32,641 nt of DNA from Symbiodinium natans (GCA_905221605.1 CAJNDS010002099.1:642900-675540); one strand, 5' to 3'; numbered from the stretch's first letter, positions 10,227 through 20,326 are shown. Numbers and translations: made by a program. Notes: generated from the sequence alone by a model not told the origin.

Positions 10227-10481
10227 CCCTCTACTTGAAGGTGTTGGGTTCCAAGTAAGCAAGCCTCTTAAGCCCAAGCGCCACATCACACTCTTCCCCC
10301 GAAAGCCCAAACTCCACTGGTCCTCAGCAGTCCCCCCGGCTTTCCCGGGCTCAGGGTTGAGGGTGCGACTTGCGTTGGTGTCGCGATCACATGATCTTGC
10401 CCACAAGGGTTTAGGGGCTTCGGTGCTTCAGAATTCAAGAACCGGGGTTGAGGGTTTCGGATCCGAGGGTTTTGGAGACAG

Positions 10482-10997
10482 TTTTGGATGTTTCTTCGGG
10501 TGGCCAGGCAACTATTCTTGCAAGCCTGAGATCAACAGCGTGCAGTGCCGCGTTGTCATGGATGTTGCAAAAGCATCTCCTTCGCCGGTATGCCCAAGAT
10601 TATTGTTTACTGTGGTGGGGGGGACGGGTCTTCCCTCGGCCCCCGAAATTGTCTGTGTTGTGCCTTGTATTTTTTGTTCTGAGTTGCCGGGGTTTCCTCT
10701 TTGCGAGTGAAAGGAACTCGGTGCTCTCTTGGAATGAGGACTTGGACGAGGCTGCGGGAGGAGGTCTAGCCAGGTCAGTCAGGGCAGAGTGTATGAAAGC
10801 AGTTGGACCTCGAGATGAGGGGAGCCAGTACTTCGGGTTCAGGAGTTTGTGCAAGGAAGGGCCTCCGATTTCAGACCTACATGCTCTACGCCCACACGCC
10901 CGATCACCCCCAATCTTTGATAAGATTCCGGGAGGCCTTTCTTGTTGGGGTGCTTGGAGATGTCAGCAGCCAGCACTTTTACATCAGGCCCGGCCTT
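10482..10997 (+). CDS. Three phase-matched exons, start of gene G3
   Basis: Exons 10482-10587 (LDVSSGGQATILASLRSTAC, later WMLQKHLLR), 10684-10773 (SVLSWNEDLDEAAGGGLA, acceptor with a long T-rich tract, donor GTCAGT) and 10856-10997 (YMLYAHTPDHPQSLIRFREA then FLVGVLGDVSSQHF, donor GTAACT) join with matching phases (2, 2) over introns of 96 and 82 bp. A competing frame in the first exon does not match the next phase. Gene start not located; family unknown. Confidence 0.5.
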
Positions 10998-11421
10998 GTA
11001 ACTCCCTCAATCTCTGGACCGTTGCTATCTTGGGGCCCTTGACTTCGTGCAACAGGTCACGGCAACGAGATCCAGCGCAGCGCGCGAGTACAGGCCCTTT
11101 TCTGGAGGTTGTATAAAGGGTGGGATACAGCTGTACAATCTAGATTCTGCCAGTGTAGGGTGCGCTGTCGTGGCGTGTTTTGCAACCAGCGCATGTTCAC
11201 CATCTTGGTTTCCTTAACATTTGTGGTTTGTTCTCGACATCATGGTCTTAGAAGGGGCCGTGCTATACCACAGGGTCACGTAGGGACCCAAACACAACGC
11301 CCTGCCGATCAGATCCTCCCCAGAATCCATCCGAACAAAAGCACTACGCAAGATAACCTTTAACCCAGGAACCCTAGGACTCAATTCCGTATCCTGGACC
11401 GTTTTGGGGCTTTCCTTGCAG

Positions 11422-11549
11422 TTCACCCCGTACCTCAAGTCTCTGGAGCCTAACGCCCTAATCCCCTCAACCCAGAACAAATCCAGAGACATCCCAACGA
11501 AGCACATGCAGAACGACAGATATGCACCCGCAGAACTGCGCTGGACCTC
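11422..11549 (+). CDS. Internal exon, unknown protein (G3)
   Basis: A good acceptor (GGCTTTCCTTGCAG) opens a frame with FTPYLKSLEPNALIPSTQNK and DIPTKHMQNDRYAPAELRW. It is in phase with the exon ending at 10997. No GT donor lies close to the end of the conserved-looking part; the frame stays open to about 11700, so the 3' boundary is uncertain. Confidence 0.45.
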
Positions 11550-11718
11550 AAGAAAGCCCAAAAGCCTTGGCCCTGAACCACATCCGAGGCAGGATGCCCA
11601 GGCATCCGAGTCGCAAGCTCTTGGCAGCCAGAATCTCGGGGGCCGCGTAACATTCCAAGCTTACGGGATTTGCGTGCTTAAGGATTCAGGCTTCACATTA
11701 TGGAGCTAGTCTGGGGCG

Positions 11719-11778
11719 CTAGTTTTGAAGTTTATACTGGTACAGGATTGTAGTTTACCACTGGGTGGTGAGTGGAAG
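11719..11778 (+). CDS. Possible exon (G3)
   Basis: A short frame reads LKFILVQDCSLPLGGEW before a GTAAGC donor. Two other frames are also open across part of it. Confidence 0.3.
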
Positions 11779-11876
11779 TAAGCTTGCTTCTCCAATATGA
11801 CTCAAGCACGAGCCCTAGCGGCATCCCTTAAGCGTCGACGGCTTCTCTACACTCCCTACCGGCAGGGCTCCTCCAG

Positions 11877-13534
11877 TCTGAGCACAATTTCAATTTGCGT
11901 ACCAATGTGACGGCTGCTCGGAGCCCGCGCCTGGATGCTGACCCAGCAAGCAAAACATCCCCACAACCCTTTACGAAAAGGTGGCAGAATGCCAGCTGTG
12001 GCATGTGAGCGGTTCGAGTTCTGGGCATGTGTCGCTCACCATTGGGGCGACCCAGAAATGACCTTGTGAACGACCTCGGCGCAGGCAATCACGCCTGTTG
12101 GCATGTGTTGTTACTCAATACTTCCCGGTCGCCAATCCTGAGACGCACCCCCAAACCCTAGCTACTTGTACGTGCTCCACTCAACCCTAAAGATCCCTAA
12201 AGCCTCAACCTGGCCCTTGGCCTCACCGACTTAAGACCTTGGGGCGAATCCCCACCCTGAAGTTGTCGTCGGGAAGTCTTTTGAGCCCGCTCAAGCGCCC
12301 CTAACCGTGGACCCCCCATTTTAACGACCTCTTCTGTGGAGGTCGGGACCTTACCCGCTCCATGGGCTCGGGCCAGAGCTCTCAAGGCAAGGGTCTTGGG
12401 CCTGGGGCCTTGGGCCTTGGGTTTCGGAGCCCGAATTCGGATCTAAGCCCTTCAGGGTTTAGAGTTGGCTAAGGGAGCTTCGGGATGTTGGTTTTTGTTG
12501 TCTTTGATCATGCCCGAGGCTTTCCCGTTCGTGCGTGAGGAGGATTTTCGGACATCTAACCGGGGAGACATGTAAGTGAGGTCTTTAGAATCAAGTCATC
12601 TTCCTACCCTTCCAGAGGCTATTTTTGGGCAGCAGAATACGCACTCCGTTATGGGCAACCCCAGAAAATTTAATACTGGTAAACTCCGTACATTCCTTGG
12701 CAATGATGAGTGGTATCTGCAGAGTTCCAAAGGCCCCAAGCCTTGAACGCCAAACTTCCTCAGCCCTAAACTTCCAAATCCCCCCGAGTTTGACCCTCAC
12801 AGGCTCTGTCCGCCTCCCGAAGATCGACTCCAAGCTGTCGCCCCAGCCTCGGCAACAGGAGCCCGGAAGCCCCTGAAACAAAACGCTCTACCCCTAATTC
12901 TGAACAGGGGCATCTTCAGGGAGGTTGTCACATTGTAGAGGCTTTCTCCCGGTCTGTTGCGCCAGCTCGCTTTTTCTTCTTCTTCCGCTTCCCCGAAACC
13001 CTCAAGCACCCTGGGCCCTTGAACACCCGAAAGCGCGATCCGTCCTCCGTTGTGCTGCAGGCGTGCGAATTCAGCTCCCTCTGGCATACGCCTCGAGGAT
13101 AGTTTCGAGGAGCTTGGAATGTGCTTGATACGGTGTAGGGCTCCGAGCTTGTCGAGTTTGTGATGGTTTTAGGGTCCCTCGGACATCCCAATCCTTTGAT
13201 GGTTTAGGATTCCAGGGGCCTGTGTTGACCTGACTTGTGTCTCCCCTGCACCTCCGGCATCATCTCAACAGCGGCGTGGACGTGGAGCTGTGCCAAGGGA
13301 GCCCTAAACCCTAAACCCAGACGCCTGAACCCGGAGGACTCGTTCCCTCTGAAAGACTCCATCCAGAGCGCTCTGGAGAGCAGCAGCGTGCAGGCTCGGT
13401 GCCAAGGTTAAAGTTCAGGGTGCGGGCCTCAAAGTTTGGACGGGCGATGTCTTTTCCTTACAAATGGTTCCATCTTATTGGCATTACTTCTCATTTTGTT
13501 TTCAAGGTTTTATGATCCAGAACCCAGTTTGTAA
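11877..13534 (+). CDS. 3' exons of gene G3, unknown protein
   Basis: Exons 11877-12004 (EHNFNLRTNVTAARSPRLDA then KTSPQPFTKRWQNASCG), 12085-12127 (QSRLLACVVTQYFP), 12519-12571 (AFPFVREEDFRTSNRGD, donor GTAAGT), 13061-13132 (SGIRLEDSFEELGMCLI), 13272-~13296 (GVDVELCQ), 13337-13398 (DSFPLKDSIQSALESSSVQA) and 13507-13534 (FYDPEPSL, TAA). Phases agree at each join except after 13296, where no GT donor is visible. An extra exon near 12617 is possible, with two competing frames. Family not recognised. Confidence 0.5.
12128..12518. other. Intron of G3
   Basis: Between phase-0 boundaries at 12127 and 12519. Contains CCAAACCCTAGC and GGGCCTTGGGCCTTGGGTTT low-complexity stretches. A minus-strand ORF of 62 codons has no further support. 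Confidence 0.35.
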
Positions 13535-13730
13535 TGTATGTCTTGATGACCTTCATTCCCGAAGCAAATTTATGATGGGCGCCCGTCTCATCCAACTCTA
13601 TCACAGTTATAAAATTTGTAGTATGTGGCGGCCAGGCGTTCTTGATGTATCGCTTGAAAACCCAATTTCTTACCACCTTGAAAGCAGAATCTTGTTTCCA
13701 AGGAGGTGCTTTTGTTGGACAATGCCGAAG
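13488..13730 (-). CDS. Possible minus-strand exon, unknown protein
   Basis: In an AT-richer patch the minus strand is open for about 80 codons, including WVFKRYIKNAWPPHT, TVIELDETGAHHKFASG and YITNWVLDHKTL, ending in TGA at about 13490. About two thirds of its codons start with a purine, against about half for the long plus-strand ORF here. It overlaps the proposed last G3 exon in antisense. The words RYIKNAWP resemble KYIKNTWP on the plus strand near 24890. Confidence 0.35.
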
Positions 13731-14200
13731 AAGTTAGATCCCAGCTGCCAGGTTGTTCCGCTATTCTGCTGCTTGAGAGGTGAAATCAAACAGTGTAGAC
13801 TCGAACTTTGCAACATGAAGTAGGATGAGGGGAGACACAGGCCACCGAAAATCCGGGAGGCCCGTCAAACGAGTTGTTTTTCTGAGCCCTCAACCTACCT
13901 TACCCTAAACCTCTAAGCCCCCCCCCCCGCTCCCCCTTGGCGAGGCACTGCGAGAGCGCCTCCGTGCAGGGCCCAGGGGCACGGGGGGGAGGCTTAAGCG
14001 GGGGAGGTTGTTTTTGGAGGCTTTGGGGCTTGGGGGGTTGTGTTGCTTTGCGTTCGTCTCGTATTTTGGAGCTTCGGCAGAGCTCAGGCGGTTCTAAGGT
14101 ACAGGGTTGTGATCCGAAATGCAGCTGTGTACCTGAGTGTAGAGTTTTGGGGTTTAAGGGCCCAGGCTGATGATCATGCTCTTGCTCCGAGCTCCGGCCC
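13535..14200. other. Convergent 3' region between G3 and the minus-strand gene
   Basis: Both neighbouring genes are proposed to end here (13534 plus, 14201 minus). Contains the antisense exon candidate, the C11 run and G-rich GGGGGGAGGCTTAAGCGGGG. No AATAAA-type signal was identified. Confidence 0.35.
13918..13928 (+). repeat. Poly-C run
   Basis: Eleven consecutive C residues, one of several C homopolymers on the plus strand (also 17354-17369, 17380-17388, 26048-26064, 32620-32641). Confidence 0.9.
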
Positions 14201-15590
14201 TCAGACCCAATCAGAAAGCTCACTCATCTTCCTATCCTTGCCAAGCAGTCTCTGCACCTGGTGACACAGGGCGGAGTTTCCTAAGATGCGAAGAGCACCT
14301 CTGAAACCCCTCCGTTGCCGAGGCAGTGAGATGACCCTCCACCAGCAGACGCGGGCACATGCGCAGGAGTGCTCCGGATTGGGGGCTCCCGGGCTTGCTG
14401 TCACACCCTTCTGACTGCCCATTTTACTGCTCCGGCCGTGATGTGTTTGCTTTGGCGCTTCCCAGTGAGAGCTACGGAGTTATTGCTGGCATGAGCACGT
14501 TGTTCCTTTTACTTGCGCACAGTCGCTGTGCCTCTCGTCAAGCCTTTCCGCCATTGCTTGTTAGCTGTGTCAGTCTCTCCGCCGATGTTTGGGCGGGTGC
14601 CATCTGGACCAACCTGATCGCTGTCACGTCGTTCTTGTTGTTGTGCTTCTTCTTGGATATTCTGGGTTTGTCTCACGGTTCTTTTGCCGCCCATGAGATG
14701 GAACCAGTGTAACGGCACGGTGTTCAACATAGTGTTTATGCTATGGCTCATCGTAACGAACGCCACGGCCCATCTTTTGGGTAGTCCGAGCACTCCGAAC
14801 GCTTCATGAAGGCTTCTGGCAAGCCATGGTCCTGCTTTCGAAAGCCCTCGAGCCAGCTCATTCTCTTTTAAGCTTGAGGATTAACGCTCCCGTCTAAGTA
14901 GCAAGTCTGTTTCGGTTTACTTCCAGAAGCTGCTACGACGTTGACGTTGTAATGACCATGTCTAGAAGAGGGGAAGCAATAGTGTAGCTGTAGACGATGC
15001 TTCTGGCGCTGGCATTCGCCATGAGCACTGAAGCCCAAAGGCCCTAAAGTCCCCGAAATTTGGTGGTACCCTCAGGATCTGGAGCGACGCCTGCAGCTGG
15101 CGACGTCCAGAAAGAGAGACTTACGGGCTGCCTCGGACGACAAGCCCCGCCTGCCACGCTTAGGGTTTTTGGGATGTTTTAGGATGTCGTGGGATGTTTT
15201 CGGATGTTCCGAAACAGAGGAAGCAGCCTTACACAGAATCGGAACGATGCTGCAAACAGCCGTCTCAAACACGACGTAAGTGGAAGATGCCATTCCTGAG
15301 GCTTCCTCAGGAGCTCGCAGCCTCCTGGGCACTTCGCATAATGTTTTTCTTACAAGTTGTTCCTTAAACCCCTTGTCCCTACTCGAATCATAAACAGTAC
15401 TCCCCAAACACATATAATCCTTAGTATAGGAAATCTCCCCACAAGCGCCCATTTCGAGGAACCCCTAAATGGCCCGGGAACCTGAGTTAGCAGCCTCTGG
15501 GATCGAAATTTAGTTCTAATGCCCCATGCGTGAAGATCCATTAGACCCTGCTGGAGACGAGAACATGATGCACAACGTCGAGCAGTCTGC
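14201..15590 (-). CDS. Seven-exon gene, unknown protein
   Basis: Minus-strand exons: 15590-15547 (RLLDVVHHVLVSSR), 15464-15354 (EISYTKDYMCLGSTVYDSSR, donor GTAAGA), 15305-15233 (STYVVFETAVCSIVPIL, donor GTAAGG), 15096-15070 (AGVAPDPE), 15027-14937 (SARSIVYSYTIASPLLDM), 14872-14513 (119 codons, with WLARSLHEAFGVLGLPKRWA and later TQNIQEEAQQQERR) and 14336-14201 (VQRLLGKDRKMSELSDWV, TGA). All six introns (82, 48, 136, 42, 64, 176 bp) match in phase. Two hydrophobic stretches (in exons 3 and 5) could be membrane segments, followed by a polar Gln/Arg-rich tail. Upstream exons around 15600-15750 are likely but ambiguous. Family not recognised. Confidence 0.6.
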
Positions 15591-16024
15591 CTGCGTGCAT
15601 AAACCCGAGGCCGCTGATCTTGCCAAGGAGCACAACTCCCGGACCTCTTCGAAGCGTCAATCCCAAAATTTTCGCCCTGAACCCCCCCAAAGCGGTCCTT
15701 GACACTCAAGCACCGTAACTGCACCACCCACCGAAGACCCGGCAGTATTCCTGAACTGGTGGACGTCACATTCAGGATCTTTGGGGTGCCCTCTGCCAGC
15801 GCGCCAGGCCTCGCTTCGGAGTCGCCTCGGGTGGACCCTACGCGGCTGCTCGGAGTTCAGATTTCGAGGGGGAGGAGGCTGACCCCGACGTTCAAGATCC
15901 GGGGCCAAGGGTTTAGGTTTGATTCCGTGTCTACCTTGAGGCATTCGGCATTCTTTCCCTGCAGTTTCGAAGTGCGAGCACGTGAGTGGATGCCTTCCTT
16001 CAAATTCAGGCAAATGCAAGAAAC

Positions 16025-16080
16025 AGCAGAAATTTCTCGCGGGCCTCTGCCTCATAAACATCCACAAACGAGGCGCGCTT
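16025..16080 (-). CDS. Possible minus-strand exon
   Basis: A minus frame reads SFVDVYEAEAREKFLLFLAF before a TGA. Its context suits an upstream exon of the 14201-15590 gene, but no GT donor lies at its end. Low support. Confidence 0.25.
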
Positions 16081-16234
16081 TTTGTCACATAATCATCCCT
16101 CGATGTGAAACAGTTGTGCATCATTTGCGCGAACCTAAACCCCAGATTTTTGCGTTTAGGGTTTGATCGGGTTGAAGTGGGGACAGAATTGCAAAACCTG
16201 GCTTAAACCTGGACTTAATCCCCCAAGCCCAGTG

Positions 16235-16644
16235 ATGCCGCGGCGTGCTGAGGCTAAGGCTGCCAAAACAGAAAAGGAGAAGAGGACCGAGCTTAGGATA
16301 ACCGAGCTTCTGCAAAAACTGCTTCGTAATTAAGGCTCTAGAGACTCTAGAGTGGGGCCTTCAAGCGCTGTAAGCCTTTGGGGATTCACGGCTCAAGGCT
16401 TTGGAGAACTAAGGGTCGCAGGATTCCTGGGCTTCGGGCTTTGTTCAGCTTGGGAGGACATCGTCAAAAGATCGTATGGATGTAAGTTCATGCATGAGTG
16501 CGAGCAATTGTTTATCTGGGACGAATTTTCACAGCAAAATGGAACGGACAGTTTAGGCAGCTGTGCACTTGTTTTATGAGCAGCTTCCGCACACAGGCTA
16601 CAGAACCATGTTTGCAGGATGCACAACTTAGTTTCAAGCTGTAG
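16235..16644 (+). CDS. Small three-exon gene or 5' part of one
   Basis: Exons 16235-16325 (ATG; RRAEAKAAKTEKEKRTELRI then TELLQKLL), 16449-16481 (WEDIVKRSYG, donor GTAAGT) and 16535-16644 (KWNGQFRQLCTCFMSSFRTQ, ending SFKL and TAG). Both introns (123, 53 bp) are phase 1 on each side. The predicted product is about 77 residues with a basic, helical N-terminus and three cysteines. A GTAGTA at the stop could be a donor instead, so the gene may continue. Family unknown. Confidence 0.5.
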
Positions 16645-16736
16645 TAAAAGCCGATAGTTGCTTACAGCCCTACGAAGAAGTTCTTCCGCTTTTCTCGCCT
16701 AGTTTCTACCCAATAGAGCCCCAGGCAGGTTCTAAG

Positions 16737-16806
16737 AATGGGCAGAGGAGCATCGTGCTGCCGCCGCTGCGCAGCCCAAAGCCCTCAGCGCCGGCGCGGC
16801 GTGCAG
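16737..16806 (+). CDS. Possible Ala-rich exon
   Basis: After CTAAG the frame reads WAEEHRAAAAAQPKALSAGA. It could follow the 16235-16644 model but the phase does not match. Low-complexity composition limits confidence. Confidence 0.2.
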
Positions 16807-16863
16807 GCCCCGCTTAGGGATCAGAAGCCAGAAATGGGTGGGCAGTGGGCGATTTTGTCGGGG

Positions 16864-16898
16864 TTCGGGGTTCGGGGTTCGGGGTTCGGGGTTCGGGG
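16864..16898 (+). repeat. Variant telomere array (TTCGGGG)5
   Basis: Five perfect tandem TTCGGGG heptamers. They differ from TTTAGGG at two positions and sit in a G-rich stretch that continues as decayed TTCGGG words to about 17020. Confidence 0.95.
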
Positions 16899-16899
16899 T

Positions 16900-17470
16900 G
16901 CCTATAGATTGTGGTTGCTCAGGGCTTCGCGGGTTCAGGGTCTTCGAGGGTTTCAGGCGTCGGGCTTTCCGGTGGTTTGGGCCGGGGCCTTCGGGTTTGG
17001 TTGGAGGGCTAAGGGTTTCTTAACTCTCAAATGTGAGGCCTTGTGTGCTTTTCGCTTTGCTCTGAACCTCTGAGAAACACAGGTCACAGAGACCTACAAC
17101 ACCCTTGTCCCGAAATCCCTTTACAGCCCCAAGAGACCTCAGCAACGCCCTAAACTCCCAAGTCCTGAACTCTTCCGAAGCCTGAAAGACCAACAACTCG
17201 AAGCGCTAGGAGAAGGCCAGGGCATCCTAAAACCCAACATGCCTAAACTCGAAAGCCCGTAAGAACCTTGAGCCCAAAAAGCACCCCTGAAGCTGTCCTT
17301 CTGAAAGTCCTGACGCACAGAAAAGCTTCAAAATAACTCCACACCACCTTCAACCCCCCCCCCCCCCCCTAAAGTCAAACCCCCCCCCATTAAACCCCCA
17401 GAACCCTATACTCCGCGAAATCCCCAGCGAGACCCACTACGCCTGCACCCCTCAACCCCGAACCGTAGCC
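16900..17470. other. Telomere-like spacer
   Basis: The G-strand polarity (GGGTTCAGGG, GGGTTTGG) switches to C-strand polarity near 17080, then the poly-C runs at 17354-17369 and 17380-17388. No exon supported. Confidence 0.4.
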
Positions 17471-17473
17471 ACT

Positions 17474-17660
17474 GATGGCAGGAGATCCCGTGGGTCCCGT
17501 CGTACAGGATGATGCCTTCGGGGCAGCGGGGGATCCGCAGGGTTGTTTGAAGCTTAGGGTGTAAGTAGGTTTTACAGCTTCGGGGACATGGCTCCAAACC
17601 TTGGTGCCCTGAAAGTTTTCCAGAGACACCTTTGTCTCCCGCGACTTTCGGCCCTTCTGG
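17474..17660 (-). CDS. Fragment resembling the CDCA7-type zinc-finger motif
   Basis: On the minus strand ETKVSLENFQGTKVWSHVPE ends at a GTAAAA donor (17575). A downstream frame reads RIPRCPEGIILYDGTHGISC then HQ, ending at a GTGGCT donor after 17474. CDCA7/zf-4CXXC_R1 proteins carry a YD...G-x-x-CHQCRQKT motif, and here YDGTHGISCHQ stops at the splice site exactly before the expected CRQKT. I could not find an exon encoding CRQKT downstream on the minus strand. The 23-bp intron implied between the two segments is suspiciously short. Treat the family link as a hint. Confidence 0.3.
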
Positions 17661-17849
17661 GAGCCCCACATTCTAGGAGGTCTTTCAGGCCTTCACAATC
17701 CTACTCTTCCTTTCTTTTGGTGGGGGTTGGCATTTCTGGTTGAGGGTCTGGGTATCTTGGGTTGCGGTGTTGCAGCTCTGAGCCCCAAGACGCTTTCAAC
17801 CCCGCCCCTGTGGTCAGGGTGTAAGGTCGTGGTGCCGCATTGCTCGCAG

Positions 17850-18360
17850 GATATGCTGAGAGAAGAGCACATGTCAACACTGTCCGGGCCCTGTCTTGCC
17901 TGGCTCGGGCAATAGTTGCTCGCAGCGTCAGGTACGTTCAAGGCAGAGATGAAACTTTTAAGTGTCCACTGGCGTGTCTTGAAGTCAGGGGTAAGCTGGA
18001 GTGTGTGACGGCGGCCCTGTGAGTAGAAAAAGCCTCTAGACTCCAGGCATGGGGCTCTCACTCTCGTCGTGCAGAATTCTCCTTTTCTGTGAACGCGTGG
18101 CGTCGCGTGGCGTCGTGTGGCCATGTCAGAGTCATGAGCAGCTCTGCTTTCCGTATCGTTCGGTGTTCAGGAATCGTCAGGGTTGTGCATCTTCTCCTCT
18201 CCCTCTGTCCCCCTCTCCCCCTCTCCTTCCCTTTCTCCCTCTCTGTTCCTCTTTCCCGCTCTCTCCTTTAGCTTTCTTTCTTTTTTTTTCCGCTGGCGCT
18301 CGAATGCGCAAGGAAGCTCCAAAGCTCGGACTACAACTTAACGTCATGGACAAAGGATGA
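17850..18360 (+). CDS. 3' part of a plus-strand gene, unknown protein
   Basis: Exons 17850-17990 (AHVNTVRALSCLARAIVARS then YVQGRDETFKCPLACLEVR, donor GTAAGC), 18075-18181 (NAWRRVASCGHVRVMSSSAF) and 18313-18360 (EAPKLGLQLNVMDKG, TGA). Phases agree (1 and 0) over introns of 84 and 131 bp; the second intron contains a long pyrimidine tract. A second perfect-looking donor (GTACGT) lies inside the first exon. Family unknown. Confidence 0.5.
18187..18291 (+). repeat. Pyrimidine-rich tract in an intron
   Basis: CTCTCCCTCTGTCCCCCTCT-type low-complexity sequence running into TTTCTTTCTTTTTTTTTC ahead of the acceptor at 18312. Confidence 0.85.
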
Positions 18361-18716
18361 GCAGAGAAAGAGGGCATAATCTCGCAATGGTCGGACTCGG
18401 AAAACGAAATCCGACGAAAGTGTATAGAGGTAGAGAGGACCGTAATCTTCAAGCCGGCTTCCCTACAGGGATCGCATGGAGACAAAAAAAACATAAAGCC
18501 TAAATAATACACCCAGAAATTGGGCAGGCCATGAGCCATTGTTGGAAGTTACGCCTCCAAGAAGCAGATGTTGACCTCGTGAGCATCAGAAGATATCGAA
18601 ATAGAAAAGTCCAGTCCGTGCTGAGTTCGTTGTCGTAGAGGTAATAAAGACACAGGTAATTCGAAACTAGAGAGCAATCAGAGCAACCATGTAGTCGTAT
18701 ATGGCAATCTCAGTAC
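18361..18716. other. Probable intergenic spacer
   Basis: Follows the TGA at 18358-18360. Ordinary composition with few telomere-like words and no supported exon. Confidence 0.3.
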
Positions 18717-18976
18717 ATGGCACCGAAAGCGGCGGGCAAGCTGAAGTCTATACAGTCTCCTGCCAAAGCCTTGCCTCCGTCTGAAAACCGTGGCAACCTT
18801 CGAGCCTGCTTGAAGCATATAGGCATTGTCACAAATAGAGTGAAATAGCTACAGTTACGGCCATGAACTGCTAAAGCTAAGGTCGCGACAGGAGCAGTCA
18901 CGAACGCGCTTACAGGCCTGGTGGCGAGTCTTCGGAGAATTTCGACGTTTGGGATTACCCTGGGATTCCTTGTTGG
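18717..18976 (+). CDS. Possible first exons of a plus-strand gene
   Basis: An ATG at 18717 opens APKAAGKLKSIQSPAKALPP and further basic sequence to TAG at 18846. After the acceptor at 18915 another frame reads PGGESSENFDVWDYPGIPCW. The donor of the first exon is not clear. A minus-strand ORF covers the same DNA and cannot be excluded. Confidence 0.3.
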
Positions 18977-19727
18977 GTCCTTTGGAGTTTTTGTAGGCCT
19001 CATGTCTTGAATGTTTCACAAGGGCAAATTTTTCAGGAGGCGAGCCACATCCAAGCGGAACACGGGCCTCGGGCAGAAAGGCTTTTCAGAACACTGAGCG
19101 TTAAACTCATTAACCCCTAAACGCTTGACCCTTTAAGCTCTAAACCCTAAGCACTGCCTTAGCCTCAACTCCGCTATCCTTAAAGACCCTAAACATGAAT
19201 TGAAAAAGCCTAGTGCTCCAACGTCCTGCTGAACCCCGAAGAGCGGTCAATAGCTGTCAGAAGCTCCCAAGGCCTCGTCCGTTGACCCTTTGGTTGCACC
19301 CAAGGCCTTCCTTGGCTTAGGGTTTACGCAGTTTACGCTCCTGTCAGCCCTGAACCTGTTGACCGAAGTCCTCACATGCCCATTGAGCTTCACCTGTGGC
19401 AGAGGCCTTTGGCAAGCTGGGCCACGCAGGTCCTTGGGGAATGGACAAGGGTTTGTTAGGGTCCTTCTTATGCGGATCCCTACTGTCCACGGCATCCATG
19501 TTCGGGGATCCGGGAATGCATTAAAAAAGGGTCGGAGGCTCGGCGCCGCCCATCTTTCCCGCGGCTGCTTTTGCGCGAGCTCGTCTGTGTGCTTCGCAGC
19601 CAGGCTCTAGAGGTTACGAAGGTTACCCAACGGCTTGCCGTGTTGTTTTTTTGGGCTTCGAGCTGTTAGGGTTCCAGTTAAATTTTCCTGATCATCTAGG
19701 CTTCCAGGACTTTTCTTGAACTTTCAG
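18977..19727. other. Spacer or intron with weak exon candidates
   Basis: Contains C-strand telomere-like words near 19110-19200. One short candidate (AFGKLGHA, about 19400-19430) and an Ala/Arg-rich minus ORF near 19530-19610 were too weak to annotate. Confidence 0.25.
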
Positions 19728-19951
19728 GGATTGAAAGCTCTCAGCTCCGTTGACCTCGAGCCTTGCCCTGGGCTGACGCGCGGATGGGGAGCGGCGGAAG
19801 CTGCGCCAGCCGAAGCTTCCAGGGCTCAGGGTGCCTCATTCCAGCCCCTCCGCAGGATGCCATCCTTCCAAACGATGCCTGCACGAACTCTATGTCCAGG
19901 AGCTCGAGGCCTGCCTCATTAACGTGGCCACGTATCCACAAGCTTTTCAGA
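19728..19951 (+). CDS. Two exon-like segments, unknown protein
   Basis: 19728-19830 contains GLKALSSVDLEPCPGL after a TTTCAG acceptor. 19856-19951 contains CHPSKRCLHELYVQELEACL then INVATYPQAFQ, with acceptor CCCTCCGCAG and donor GTAAAG. The second is convincing by itself. They match in phase but would leave only a 25-bp intron, so the first boundary is doubtful. Confidence 0.4.
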
Positions 19952-20206
19952 GTAAAGGTGGAGCGCCGGCGCTGGGACTGGGACCCTTTGGAGTAAGGAT
20001 GTCGGCCCATGCGAAGACACGAGAGTGGTGCGCAGATCGATGATTCGTCTGCGGTCCTTCGTGCGGCTTAGGTGGTCCGTGTTTGGATGTCGCTTGAGAA
20101 GCGTGTCCGGCGACAGAAGCTTCAGTAGCCTTCAGTATTAGCCACAGGCCAATGATCTCAGCAGCCGTTCGGTCGGCAATAGACATTTCAATACATTGAA
20201 TTTGGT

Positions 20207-20248
20207 GCTGTCTGCCCGGACAGCATGTGCTGCCCGGACAGCCTGTGC
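20207..20248 (+). repeat. Repeated short hairpin motif
   Basis: GCTGTC-TGCCCG-GACAGC forms a 6-bp stem at 20207-20224, and CTGCCCGGACAGC recurs immediately, each copy followed by ATGTGCT or CTGTGCT. Confidence 0.8.
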
Positions 20249-20326
20249 TATGACAGATCGTGGCAACATACCGTTTCCCTGATATTCCAGTTTGTCAGTC
20301 CTTTCGTAACTATCATTATCGTACAG

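Noticed and set aside
12617-12690. Exons GYFWAAEYALRYGQP or GNPRKFNTGKLRTFLGNDEW in G3
   Set aside because: Two frames compete and neither has both splice sites in the required phase with a GT donor.
15547-15750. Upstream exons EYCRVF and VRELCSLARSAAS for the minus-strand gene
   Set aside because: They join in phase, but one junction would leave a 14-bp intron, which is not credible; kept out of the model.
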